Shown here piece after piece: positions 25,897 through 36,100 of a stretch of 64,000 nucleotides of DNA. Every line of letters begins with the position of its first letter. Within the stretch, counting starts at the first letter, position 1. The stretch spans positions 129,061,577-129,125,576 of the forward strand of contig NC_134365.1 of assembly GCF_035582795.1 (NCBI RefSeq), written 5' to 3'. This stretch comes from Mycteria americana. Lineage: Eukaryota; Chordata; Aves; Ciconiiformes; Ciconiidae. The position numbers and the translations under genes are program-made. The notes beneath the pieces are model-generated. The model did no database searches. It was not told the DNA's origin and saw only the letters and a program-made list of their open reading frames with translations.

Positions 25897-26229
25897 TCAT
25901 ATTTGAGCCCATTGTGTGCTTAGTGTGACCCACTTACTCCACGTAGCATCACTTGCATGATGTGTAGAGGGGACCCTCCCTTTGAACATCCAGCCCAGCA
26001 CCGGCAGTCGGGGTGCCAGGAGGAGCTGTGCTTCAGTACCAACCACTTCCGAAGCAGCTCGAACCCCTTCATATGCTGCCAATATCTCTTTTTCAGTTGG
26101 AGTATAGCGGGCCTCTGATCCTCTGTATCCCCGACTCCAAAACCCTAAGGGTCGACCTTGAGTCTCCCCTGGTGCTTTCTGCCAGAGGCTCCAGGCAGGG
26201 CCATTCTCTTCATCTGTGGTGTTGAGCAC
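25897..26229 (-). pseudogene. pol: Retroviral connection / RNase H N-terminal remnant
   Basis: A 110-codon open stretch in the same frame as the reverse transcriptase block. It contains GFWSRGYRGSEARYTPTEKE, typical of the segment between polymerase and RNase H in vertebrate retroviral pol, and ends near WSKWVTLSTQWAQI. It is flanked by stops on both sides. The function in a live element would be to bridge polymerase and RNase H folds. Confidence 0.8.
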
Positions 26230-27080
26230 ATTTTTTACATCTTGCCCTGCCCAGACTGGCCCAAAGGCTACTGCAGGAACTATCTCCCATTTAATTGGTT
26301 CAAAAGCTTGTCATTGCTCAGGGGCCCCTTTGAAATCATTCTTCTTCTGGGTCACTTGATGATATAGAGGGCTTACAATTCGACTGTAATTGGGAATATG
26401 CATTCTATAAAAACCCACAATGCCTAAGAAAGCTTATGTTTCCTTTTTGGTAGTTGGTGGGGACATAGCTGTTATTTCATTGGGATCTGACGACGTCCAT
26501 CTTGCCACTTTATTCCTAAAAACTGGATCTCCTGTGCAGGTCCCTTGACCTTACTTTGTTTTATGGCAAAACCGGCTTTCAGGAGGATTTGGACTATTTT
26601 CTTCCCTTTCTAAAAAATGTCTTCAGCTGTGTTGCACCCACACGATGATGTCATCAATGTACTGCAGGTGTTCCAGAGCCTCACCCTGTTCCAGTGCAGT
26701 CTCTATCAGTCCATGGCAAATGGTAGGGCTGTGTTTCCACCCCTGGGGCAGTTGGTTCCAGGTGTACTGGACGCCCCTCCAAGTGAAAGCAAACTGTGGC
26801 CTGCACTCTGCTGCCAAAGGGATTGAGAAAAATGCATTAGCAATATCAATTGTGGCATACCACTTGGCTGCCTTTGACTCCAGTTCGTACTGAAGTTCTA
26901 GCATGTCCAGCACGGCAGCACTTAGTGGTGGTGGGACTTCATTCAGGCCACGATAGTCTACTATTAGTCTCCACTCTCCATTAGACTTTCACACTGGCCA
27001 TATTGGACTGTTAAAGGGTGAGCAAGTCTTGCTGATCACTCCTTGGCTCTCCAGTCAACGAATCAGCTTATGGATGGGAA
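26230..27080 (-). pseudogene. pol: Retroviral reverse transcriptase remnant
   Basis: On the minus strand a fingers/palm segment is legible. Upstream text includes GEWRLIVDYRGLNEVPPP, preceded by an in-frame TGA at 26989-26991. The open part at 26623-26913 contains the palm motif ATIDIANAFFSIPL with its catalytic Asp, then LPQGWKHSPTICHGLI, then the YIDD catalytic box. After 26623 further stops interrupt the thumb and connection region. The frame differs from gag-pro. In a live virus this enzyme copies genomic RNA into DNA; this copy is inactive. Confidence 0.9.
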
Positions 27081-27569
27081 TCAGGAGTCTCGGTCGGTGC
27101 CATATTGCCACCAGTGCACCATTGTGGTGATCAGCACCTGTTGTTCTTTGACCCTCAGCAATGCCACAACAGAAGGGTCCTCTGAGAGACCAGGCAAGGT
27201 GGACAGCTGTTTAATTTCCTCCGTCTCCAAGGCAGCTATACCAAAAGCCCACCGGTACCCTTTTGGGTCCTTGAAATACCCTCTCCTGAGGTAGTCTATG
27301 CCAAGGATGCACGGAGCCTCTGGGCCAGTCACCATGGGGTGCTTTTGCCACTCATTCCCAGTTAGGCTCACTTCGGCCTCCAATACAGTCAGCTGTTGGG
27401 ATCCCCCTGTCACTCCAGAAATACAGATGGGTTCTGCCCCTGTATAGCTTGATGGCATTAGGGTACACTGTGCACTGGTGTCTACTAGAGCCTTATACTC
27501 CTGTGGGTCTGATGTGCCAGGCCATCGAATCCACACAGTCCAGTAAACTTGGTTGTCCCTTTCCTCCAC
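27081..27569 (-). pseudogene. pro: Retroviral aspartic protease remnant
   Basis: An open segment of 162 codons in the same frame as gag. It contains ALVDTSAQCTLMPS at residues about 27-40, the active-site loop of a retroviral protease, and PCILGIDYLRRG near residues 86-97, matching the family's second conserved block. The third position of the catalytic triplet is Ser (DTS) rather than the usual Gly of retroviral proteases. Family members cleave Gag and Gag-Pol as dimers. The upstream link to gag is broken by several stops, so no Gag-Pro product is possible here. Confidence 0.85.
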
Positions 27570-27791
27570 CCAGCTGGAGGCAGGGCCCCTCTAGTTCTGG
27601 TCATAGTATTTGTTACCCACTTCTTGTAAATACGAGTCAGAGTTCCTTCATTAAAATCAGGAGTAAGATCAGCCCTTCTACTCTGTCTGGGGAACTGCCC
27701 ACTGGAAACCAGAGCAGCAATTTTCCTGGAATAACCCCCTTGTGTGATTGTTTTTCCTTGCAATTCACATACCCATGCCTCTAGGGTCGAG

Positions 27792-29195
27792 CTAGATTTT
27801 TCCATCGCACTTCCTTATGTCCTCTCCGTGGTTACGCAGGTAAAACCATAGGGTGCCCCGTGGTGTGTACCCTCTACATCTTCTCTCTTGAGGAGAAGAA
27901 CCCTGACTCCTAATAGCTGAGATACTGGTCCGTACAGGTGAAAAGTAGGACCTATCCTCTTCAAGTTGCTGGACCTTCCAGGACAGTTTCTCCGCAGCCA
28001 AGGTGAGGGAGGAAGAGAGATTTCCTTCATATTGTCAGAGTTGGCCAACCAATTCATCCACTGTTTGTCCCTCTCCATCTTTCCAGATCATTACTGCCAA
28101 TGAGTTGGCATATGACAATGGTGCACTCTGTACAAACTTCCGCCACATGGGTTGTGTGCACTTGACTTCATCTGGATCTCTGGATAACTGCTTGTTGTCC
28201 AGGTCATCATAAATCACCTCCAGCACAGCTAATTCCCTCATATACTAGATATCTCTCTCCATGGTGGTCCACTTGCCTGGATGACATATAACATCTTCCT
28301 TGAAGGGATACCTTTCCTTCATGCTTGACAGGAGTCACCTCCAGAGGCTATGGGCTGGTTCCCCTTTTCCAATTGCTTTGTCAATGCCCCCTTCCCTAGA
28401 AAGGGATCCCAGCTGCTTGGCTTCCTTACCCTCTAATTCCAGGCTACTGGCCCCATTATCCCAGCATCGGAGCAGCCAGGTGACAACGTGTTCGCCTGGA
28501 TGACGGCTGAAATCCTTTTGCATATCTCGCAGCTCACTCAGGGATAGAGATTGGGTGGTTACCATCTCGTTTATGAGTTCTTCCTCGCCCTCCGAGGAAG
28601 AGGAGGAACGCTTCTGCTGAGTTCTTCCCTGGGCGGAAGCGGGGAATTCTTCCTCTTCCTCCTCCTTTTCTTGTGATGGCCCTGCTTTAGAGCAGTCTGC
28701 CTCCTTGCTGGCGAGGAAGTATGCTTCTTCGTCCTGCTCCCTCTTAGGAGAAGCTTCTTCACCCCTTACTAAACGAGCTGACTTTTGCTTCCAAGATTTC
28801 TTGTTGTGTATGGGGGCGACTGATACCAGGACGGGTTGGTTTGCTGGTTCAGCTGCAGTGCCTGTCTCCGGGGTCTGAATAGCCGCAGTGCTTGTCACAG
28901 GGGTTGGAGTAGCCACAGTGCCTGTCACCGGGGTTTGAGTAGCTGCAGTGCCTGTCACGGGGGTTGGAGTAACCGCAGTGCCTGTTGCCAGGGTTGGAGT
29001 AGCTGCAGTATCCTTAAATAGTTGTTTAACCCTAAGCAAAACCTGACACACATTCAGGAGACATAGCAATAGGACCATGCTGGTTTGAACATCACAAGGA
29101 TATTCAAAATTCTCAAGAGCTATTGTAATTAGCCTGGAGAGGAAGGGGAAGATGAAGGAAGGTGTCTCCCCCACAGGTTGGCTCTCCGAGGACAA
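27792..29195 (-). pseudogene. gag: Retroviral gag remnant
   Basis: One frame on the minus strand runs from an ATG at 29195 through 286 codons to a stop at 28335-28337. It then continues in the same frame past further stops at about 28245-28247 and 28035-28037 to 27792. The N-terminal third has a hydrophobic stretch and then five 10-residue Thr/Pro-rich repeats. Next come a basic patch, an acidic Glu-rich segment and a capsid-like segment (WLLRCWDNGASSLELEGKEA). A capsid-like tail follows (PMWRKFVQSAPLSYAN). No intact zinc knuckle was seen. Gag would form the virion core; three internal stops show this copy is dead. Confidence 0.85.
28852..29010 (-). repeat. Five 30-bp tandem repeats inside gag
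   Basis: Units at 28852-28881, 28882-28911, 28912-28941, 28942-28971 and 28972-29001, plus a partial sixth. Each encodes a 10-residue Thr/Pro/Val-rich unit of the kind ATPTPVTGTA. The period is in frame, so copy number could vary without breaking gag. The units differ from each other by a few bases. Confidence 0.92.
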
Positions 29196-29569
29196 AAAGT
29201 AAAAAGCGTAATTATTAATAATTTCTGATAGATGGCTCCCGAATTACAGAGGTGACAGCAATGCTGAGTACAAATACAAGATTGATCTCACGACCAACTA
29301 TTTTATCATACCATAAGCCAGTGTTACACAGTACAGCAAAGTGATAACCTTAATCCACCTCCCAGAGGTGATAAACAGCACATACTGATAAACAGTATAT
29401 ACAGCAAGTAAGGTGTTACATAACACAACTCTGATAACAAATACAACAACTCTGAGAACAAGTAAATCAACATTGTGACCAGCGACTACTAAACTTAATA
29501 TAATAAATGCTTATAACAAATTTGTTTTAACACACTCTGGTCAGATCTGTCGCTATCTCAACCCTTTGT

Positions 29570-29587
29570 GCGCCACGTTGGGAACCA
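29570..29587 (-). other. Primer-binding site, lysine-tRNA-like
   Basis: Eight bases inside the 5' LTR, the minus strand reads TGGTTCCCAACGTGGCGC. It begins with the TGG that pairs with a tRNA CCA end and resembles the lysine-tRNA type of site used by many retroviruses, with a few mismatches. The identity is from memory of the site class. Decay after insertion or another tRNA would also fit. Confidence 0.6.
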
Positions 29588-29595
29588 AAAAGGAC

Positions 29596-30155
29596 TGTTG
29601 TGTTTTAAACCCCAGCTGGCAACTGAGCACCACACAGCTGCTCGCTCACCCTCCCACCCCTGCCCCGGTGGGATGGGGGAGAGAACTGGGGGAAAAAATC
29701 CAAAGTAAAACCTGTGGGTTGACATAAAGACAGTTTAATAGGACAGCAGAAGAAGATAAAATAATAATAGTAATAATAATGATAAGAGAATGTACAAAAC
29801 AAGTGATGCACATTGCAATTGCTCGCCACCCGCTGACTGATGCGCAGCCTGTCCCTGAGCAGCGATCGCCTCTCCCCGGCCAGCTCCCCCAGTTTATATG
29901 CTGAGCATGACCTCATATGGTATGGAATAGCCCTTTGGGCAGTTGGGGTCACTGTCCTGGCTGTGCCCCCTCCCAGCTTCTTGTGCCCCTGGCAGAGCAG
30001 GGGAAGCTGAAAAGTCCTTGACCAGTGCAAGCACTGCTTAGCAACAACTAAAACATCAGTGTGATGCCAACATTATTCTCATACTAAATCCAAAACACAG
30101 CACTATACCAGCTACTAGGAGGAAAATTAACTCTATCCCAGCCGAAACCAGGACA
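29596..30155 (-). repeat. 5' LTR of the provirus
   Basis: About 560 bp. On the minus strand it starts TGTCCTGGTTTCGGCTGGGA and ends in AACACAACA. A TATA-like ATATAAA (29893-29899, minus strand) lies mid-LTR where U3 should end, and an ATTAAA-type polyadenylation hexamer lies downstream. By eye it differs from the 3' LTR at roughly 30-40 positions, many near the U5 end. This places the insertion well before the present but does not date it without a calibrated rate. Confidence 0.95.
29893..29899 (-). promoter_or_regulatory. TATA-like box in 5' LTR
   Basis: ATATAAA on the minus strand, in the LTR that would have driven proviral transcription towards lower coordinates. The equivalent site in the solo LTR at 41148-41732 is degraded to a GGTATAGAAA form. 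Confidence 0.6.
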
Positions 30156-33100
30156 ATGGCTTTTTTCCATTGTGATGCAAGCTCAAACTTTTGCAAGAAA
30201 CCTTTTAAATGATAGGCAGGAAATGAAGGTTTTCTGCTGAAGAACACTGCGAATTCCCATCTCAGTGAGTGATTATGAGCATGTCGACAGCCAGTGTGGT
30301 TGTTTATACCCTACTTGGCTCTCCTTTTAAGTCCCAGGCTTATATCACACTATTTTCTCTAAACTTATTATAGTTAGGACTAAAATGTGCCAATAAGTCA
30401 TAACATTTTCCTAGAGACCATATGGTGTCCAAAGTCACAGGAATGCTGGCTGCTGTGCCTGACCTCACATGCAGTTAATCTTAAATGTGTTACTCTTCAT
30501 TTAGTGGAGAAGAAAATGAAGTCAAGAGTGTCTCCTTTGGCTGCTAAGAATGAAAGTTTAAAAGAAAAATGAAACATTTGAAATAGATGTCAGAACAGTA
30601 AGTGATAATACCTAACCCTGTGGAGGTGAGGTTGAGAGCTTAAAAGCTCCTTTCTAATTTTCAGATGAAGGGTAATTATTACACAACAAGGGTCAAATTA
30701 AAAAAAATAACAGTAAAAATTGCAACACGAGAATTGAGGCAACAGACGAGTGACTACAGAGAAACACCCCTTCATTTTGGTCACAGTTGAATTTTTAACA
30801 CAGATCTTCCTTTCCAAGGAGTGAAAGTCCAGCCTGCTGCTGTGAGGGGTTCGACCCTGCAACCCATGTGCTGCCGAACGCTTCCCCGAGAGCCGCTTCC
30901 CTGCAGCTGGTGCATCTGCTTGCCTAAGAGCCTCACGCCCGGTTTTGCACGGGAGGGGCACATCTCCCGGCCCTGCCGTTGCAGGATGCTCTGCATTGTT
31001 CCTCCGACAAAAAGCTGTCTTTAGCAAGGGCAAAGTGGATTTATGCCTCCTTCGCATGTGTGACAGCGTGAGCCTTGCCAGAGGCTGCAGCCGTAGCCAC
31101 CCGCTCGGATAACAAGCAGCTGCACCCTCTCCTGTAAATAACAACAGTCTGTACGGCTAGATGGGGATGTCTTCACCTACTGGTATTCTCGGGACAGTTT
31201 TCCTCCTTCTCTTCAACACAAGACTAAATCCATAATTGTAAAGCTGCTCAGAGGGATGGTGGAGAATTGTTTCTTCCATGCTCTAAGGAGAACCCCAACA
31301 TGCAGACAAAGCTCAGAGCAAATCCTTTGACCACATTTATCCTCATTCTACAGGGAACTGAACAGAGCCCTTGCCTGCCAGCGTTAGGATTCATGTAATC
31401 AGACATGGTTACTTTATTTGTATTTATTTTTATCCACTGAAAGAAAATAGCATTCTTTTTCCAGAAGAGATTAATTTTATTTTCTTTTTTCCAGAGAAAG
31501 CAGCATACCCCAAATTGGAAGATGTACACTTACGGACATTATAACACTGAACATAAATCAGCAACCACAAATCCAGCAAGAAGTCTGGGGATTGTTCTGA
31601 AAGGCAAATAATAAAATGACATTTCACTGGAGATGATGCCTATTCTAGACAGACAGTGACAGCTGAGTGTCAGTGATGGATGAAGCAATTCCTGTGCGAG
31701 TATACACAGGCACTAGCAAAGCCGACAGGACTTTGTATTCTTTCCAGTGATGTTAATTGGGGTTTTGCCATTAAAATTAGCTTGAGCAGACTTAGGCCCC
31801 TAATTACCATGAGTCTAATTGTACATATCTACAACAAAGAATTTAAATAAGTAATATTTTTAAGCCTCTTCAACTGTATGAATGAGTATTTGACACCCAA
31901 CCAAATGATTTTAAAGTGAGATACCCAGAGACCTCACAAGCTCAGGCCTAGCTGGAGACCAGGAATGAATTTGCTTCCAGAGGCATTAAGCATATAATTG
32001 CAGGGTGGATTGATGCCACCTGGATAAAAGAACCCAGATGAGCTGCAGATGTCACGTGTCCAGTCAACCTAAAAAAAAACCCCAAACCAACTGCACAGTA
32101 CTGAAGATGGATATAGCATTGTCCAGCCTTGGCTTTAGACAAGGTAAATGTCTGAAGAGAACGTTAATGTTGGGGGATGAAAGAATGAAATATTCCTCTG
32201 GCAAGTGGTTGTTTTTAATTAACAGTGTGAAGCTGCTAAAAGATTTAGTACATTATAAACCTTGAAAAGATATATTAATAAGCCTACCATTGGTAGAATA
32301 TGTAACCACCACTGGTACATAAAAACATATGCACACCCTCTTATTTGCACAAAATTACTGCCATTAAAAAAACAAGTGCTGATGAGCCAATGTTGCGACC
32401 CTCTTTACCTTTGATCAGAGTACTTCTTGTTATATCTTTGACTTACGGAATTCTAACATGGGGAAAAGCATTTAAAAAGTACTCTGGTCTGCGAGACATA
32501 ACTGTTTCAGAGACTGATGCTTAACATAAATGACAATTCATGTTTTCTACACCAAATTTCATAGCTAAGCACTGTAATCTATTTCTTCATTGTAACCATT
32601 TGATAGCAATCTACACACAAGGCTCAAGTCTAAAACTGTTAGACCAACTTTTATAAAAGAAGTTTGGCTGACAGACAAAGTCTGAGAGAAGATAGCAATA
32701 CCAGGATTCCTGCTAATAGTTGTACTTCATGTGGCTAAACTTATCTGAGTGGGACTAGAGTACCAAGGCATTCATAAGAAGATATATTAATAATGATTCA
32801 TTTAAGGCACTGAAGTCCCTCTCAGCTTGCCCCATGGGATATGCTTTTCATCCCACACCTTTAAAATAAGAGGGGATAGTAGCAACCCTATGATAATCCC
32901 ACTTGCAAGATAACTTTCATTTCAAAGTGAGCTTAGGCATTTGGAAGCGCCTAAGGTATCTGATCTTATTTGTTTTAGGAGTTCTATATTAATACACAAA
33001 GTTATATAACTCATAGTTGATCACGAAAAGTTTTGCCATTTATATACAGACTCATATCTTCTGATTTATTTATCGCTCTATCAAGGTTAATAGGGTTATA

Positions 33101-36100
33101 GTCAATCTCATTGCCTGTGAATGCAATTACCAAAAATTTGACATGTAGTTAAACAGGAGCCTTCAGCAGGTCCTGATGCTGGATACATGTTGCTATATTA
33201 GAACTTACCTGCTCAAGTGCAGACTTTCATTTTTACCAGTGTTTAAATTAAATGTTTGATTCTGCACCACAATAAAGTAAATTGAAGGGAACAGTGGGGA
33301 TCAATACTATTCATATTATTTCTACATTATGCATACATCTGGGGCTTTACCAAGACAGAAGGATATGAATTTCTGCAGTTACTCTTTTCTTCCTCCACTT
33401 AAAATATGTGTGGTATACATATGTATTTATAGGCAAACTATATTTAAGCATATTGTATGTATGTTGTATGTGTTTTATATGCGTGTGCATACATACATTT
33501 GAAGGTAAAGTAAAACCATGAAATACGAAATTTTCCCTTTATTTACACTGCTTTCCACAACCAATAGGTATGTGAAAAGGTGATTAAAAAAACGCTGCAA
33601 CTTAAAATAGATTATCAAGCAGTTCCCTCGTCTAAATGAATGCCTATGTTTCTGGAAAAAGTAGATTGCCTTTTTAAAAGGATGAAGGTACCTTCTGCTG
33701 TGACTAATCTTATCCAACCATCTGAGAAAGGCATAGCAGGAAACAATTTATTGAGTGTAATTATTCAGTATGCAGGTAGCAGTAAATAACAAATACGAGC
33801 TTCTTAGAGTATACAGTCAGTAGAAGAAATACCTAATTACTGAGGATTTTTGCAAGTCTCTTTTTAGACCAGAGTCAACATCCAGCTCTTAGGAATAGTG
33901 CATCATGATCTGCTGTGGAAAGGCTTTGGACCAACAAATCAGCATTGGATATTGTCACTGTATTTCTGTGACAGTGATAAAATGGTAATATAACAGAATA
34001 TGGATAATATAGCAGTCTCATTTTATGAAATGTAATAACTCCTAATTACTCAACCAAGTTGTTAATATAATATAAAATAATCCTAATTAAATCCTAATGT
34101 TTCTGCGGCATTATCCTCTTCTCTGGCTGTATAAAATGTATATTGTTTCAATCACAGTATTTTGGAATCTATCAATTCATCATCTTCTAGATGGCTATTG
34201 TCAGAAACTATACGAGCTTGAGATATAAGATGGGAAAAAATGTCATTTAGACTTCATAGTCCCTCCAAAAGGAAATAAAGTATTCATTACATTGATTTCT
34301 TCAGCATATAGAAAGGGAGCCTAAATGTGCCTTCCAGAAATTTGGCATATGCAACATAGAGAATGCTAATACTAATATTCCTCACTTCCTACTGTTCTGC
34401 TCCCTTTTTGTCTTCTTTGGCTGCTTCAAACAGTGTGATGACTCTTCTGGTAAGAGGTTGGTCCTTATTTCTTGGCCTCATTCTCGTAAGGTAAGAAGTT
34501 ACTGGAAATAGTTCATAGCTTTTGTTCCCCTGAGAAAGAAACTTCCTATTTTTGGAATGGGTTCCTTCCTGTCCTTCACTCTATCAATGTCTATCAATAC
34601 TAAATTATCTTCCAAGGACCTGAAGACCCTTGAATTTTATCATTTCATTTTAATTCCACATATATTTTCACCTTTTTTTTAAAGTTCTCAAGTATGCAAA
34701 CGCATTAAAATAATAATTTTCAATTTTAATTAAATATTTTTAAAGATATTTAATTTCTTAGTACTAAACTGCTATTCTAAGCACCTTTATTCTAAACATC
34801 AAGGAAGTTTTAAGCACAGACAGTGCTGGTAACATCACCTCTGTTTTGTACTTCCTCTTTCAGAGCCTTGAAAGATTTGTAAGTATATCACCTGGATAGT
34901 TTGCCTTATACTGTCTTTTAGATTCTTTGGTGGATATGTGAGGAATTTATATGGCTGATAATCCTATAGACAATGCCACATTGCCTGGTATTCTGAAAGC
35001 TTGACCAAAAAAAAATCAAATGTGTTAATGGGCTAGTGAATAGTCACACTGAGTTTTTGCATATTTTCTCCCTTGTGTGCTGGTATTTTTAATAGTGGTA
35101 ACAGCTGTTCTGATTGCAATTTTATATTTAAAATCAAATTTAATGACCTTTATCTAAATGCGGACTCAGTTTTGTCATCCTTCTTTATTGCTGATACCAC
35201 ATCAAGAAATATGGAATAATCCCCCAGTAATAGCATTTTATTCAAGACTGTTCAGTGCGTTTCTAGGTGACCTGGATGTGTTATTGTATAATATTTCCTC
35301 TCCTTCATTCTGCTTCTTTTGCTCAACATATATATTACTTAAACTGTAGGTTGGTGTCTTCCCATATCTTTTGCTGGTTTTGATGTCTTCCCTCCTATAA
35401 ATATTCTTTGCCCTCCCACTTTATGGCTCTTCATTGTCACGGTATGAGCTTAGACCCATTGCTTCTCTCAGTTTTGTCATTCTCATGTTTACAGTGCCGG
35501 TGTTAGTGGATGTGGTACCTCCTCTGATGCTAGCATATACCTTCTAGTGCTGCTTTTTTATGTTGGTTTTTTTTTTAATGCTTTGAATGGAGTTATAGCT
35601 TTCACTAGTATTAGACTTTGCTTTGACAACTTAGGATGCCTTGCATCTATTATCTATCCTAGCCTATATTCTTAAAGCCCTATACTCACAGTTTGATCAC
35701 ACTATGAACTGCATCAAAAATAAACTCCACATGTTTCCTTTTGCTCTTTCATTCTCCTTTAAATGTTACTTTTTTAATACGATATACCTATTAAACAAAC
35801 ATCAATTTTTTGCGTCTTTATGTGTAACCCATCTTTTCCATGTCAGTCACAGATAGCACATAAACTATCAGGCATCCAAACCTTTGAATTCAGTAATACA
35901 TGAGTGTAGCTGAGTTTCCACAACTGACTACTCTTAACATTGTCATAGGGATCACAAATCCCATTGTATTGCATTGACATTTCCACAGTTTCAGTTTAGC
36001 AGTTCAGCCTTGCTGCTGCTTCTTGCACATTCTGAATACCTCCTTGTACATAATCATTCTTTTCATCATTTTGTAGGTATTTCTGGTGTTCTATTTTTTT

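Larger units (their letters stand above)
23457..30155 (-). mobile_element. Full-length defective endogenous retrovirus (LTR-gag-pro-pol-LTR, no env)
   Basis: Two near-identical direct repeats, 23457-24023 and 29596-30155, bound a retroviral interior read on the minus strand. Both LTRs begin TGTCCTGG and end in ACA on that strand. The flanks ATGAC (23452-23456) and ATGGC (30156-30160) look like a 5-bp target duplication with one later change. The interior order is primer-binding site, gag, protease, reverse transcriptase, RNase H, integrase, purine-rich tract. Every coding block carries stops or shifts. After integrase only about 415 bp remain before the 3' LTR, so env is absent or lost. A 5-bp duplication and lack of env are compatible with class III (ERVL-like) elements, while the primer site looks lysine-type, so the class is left open. 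Confidence 0.95.
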
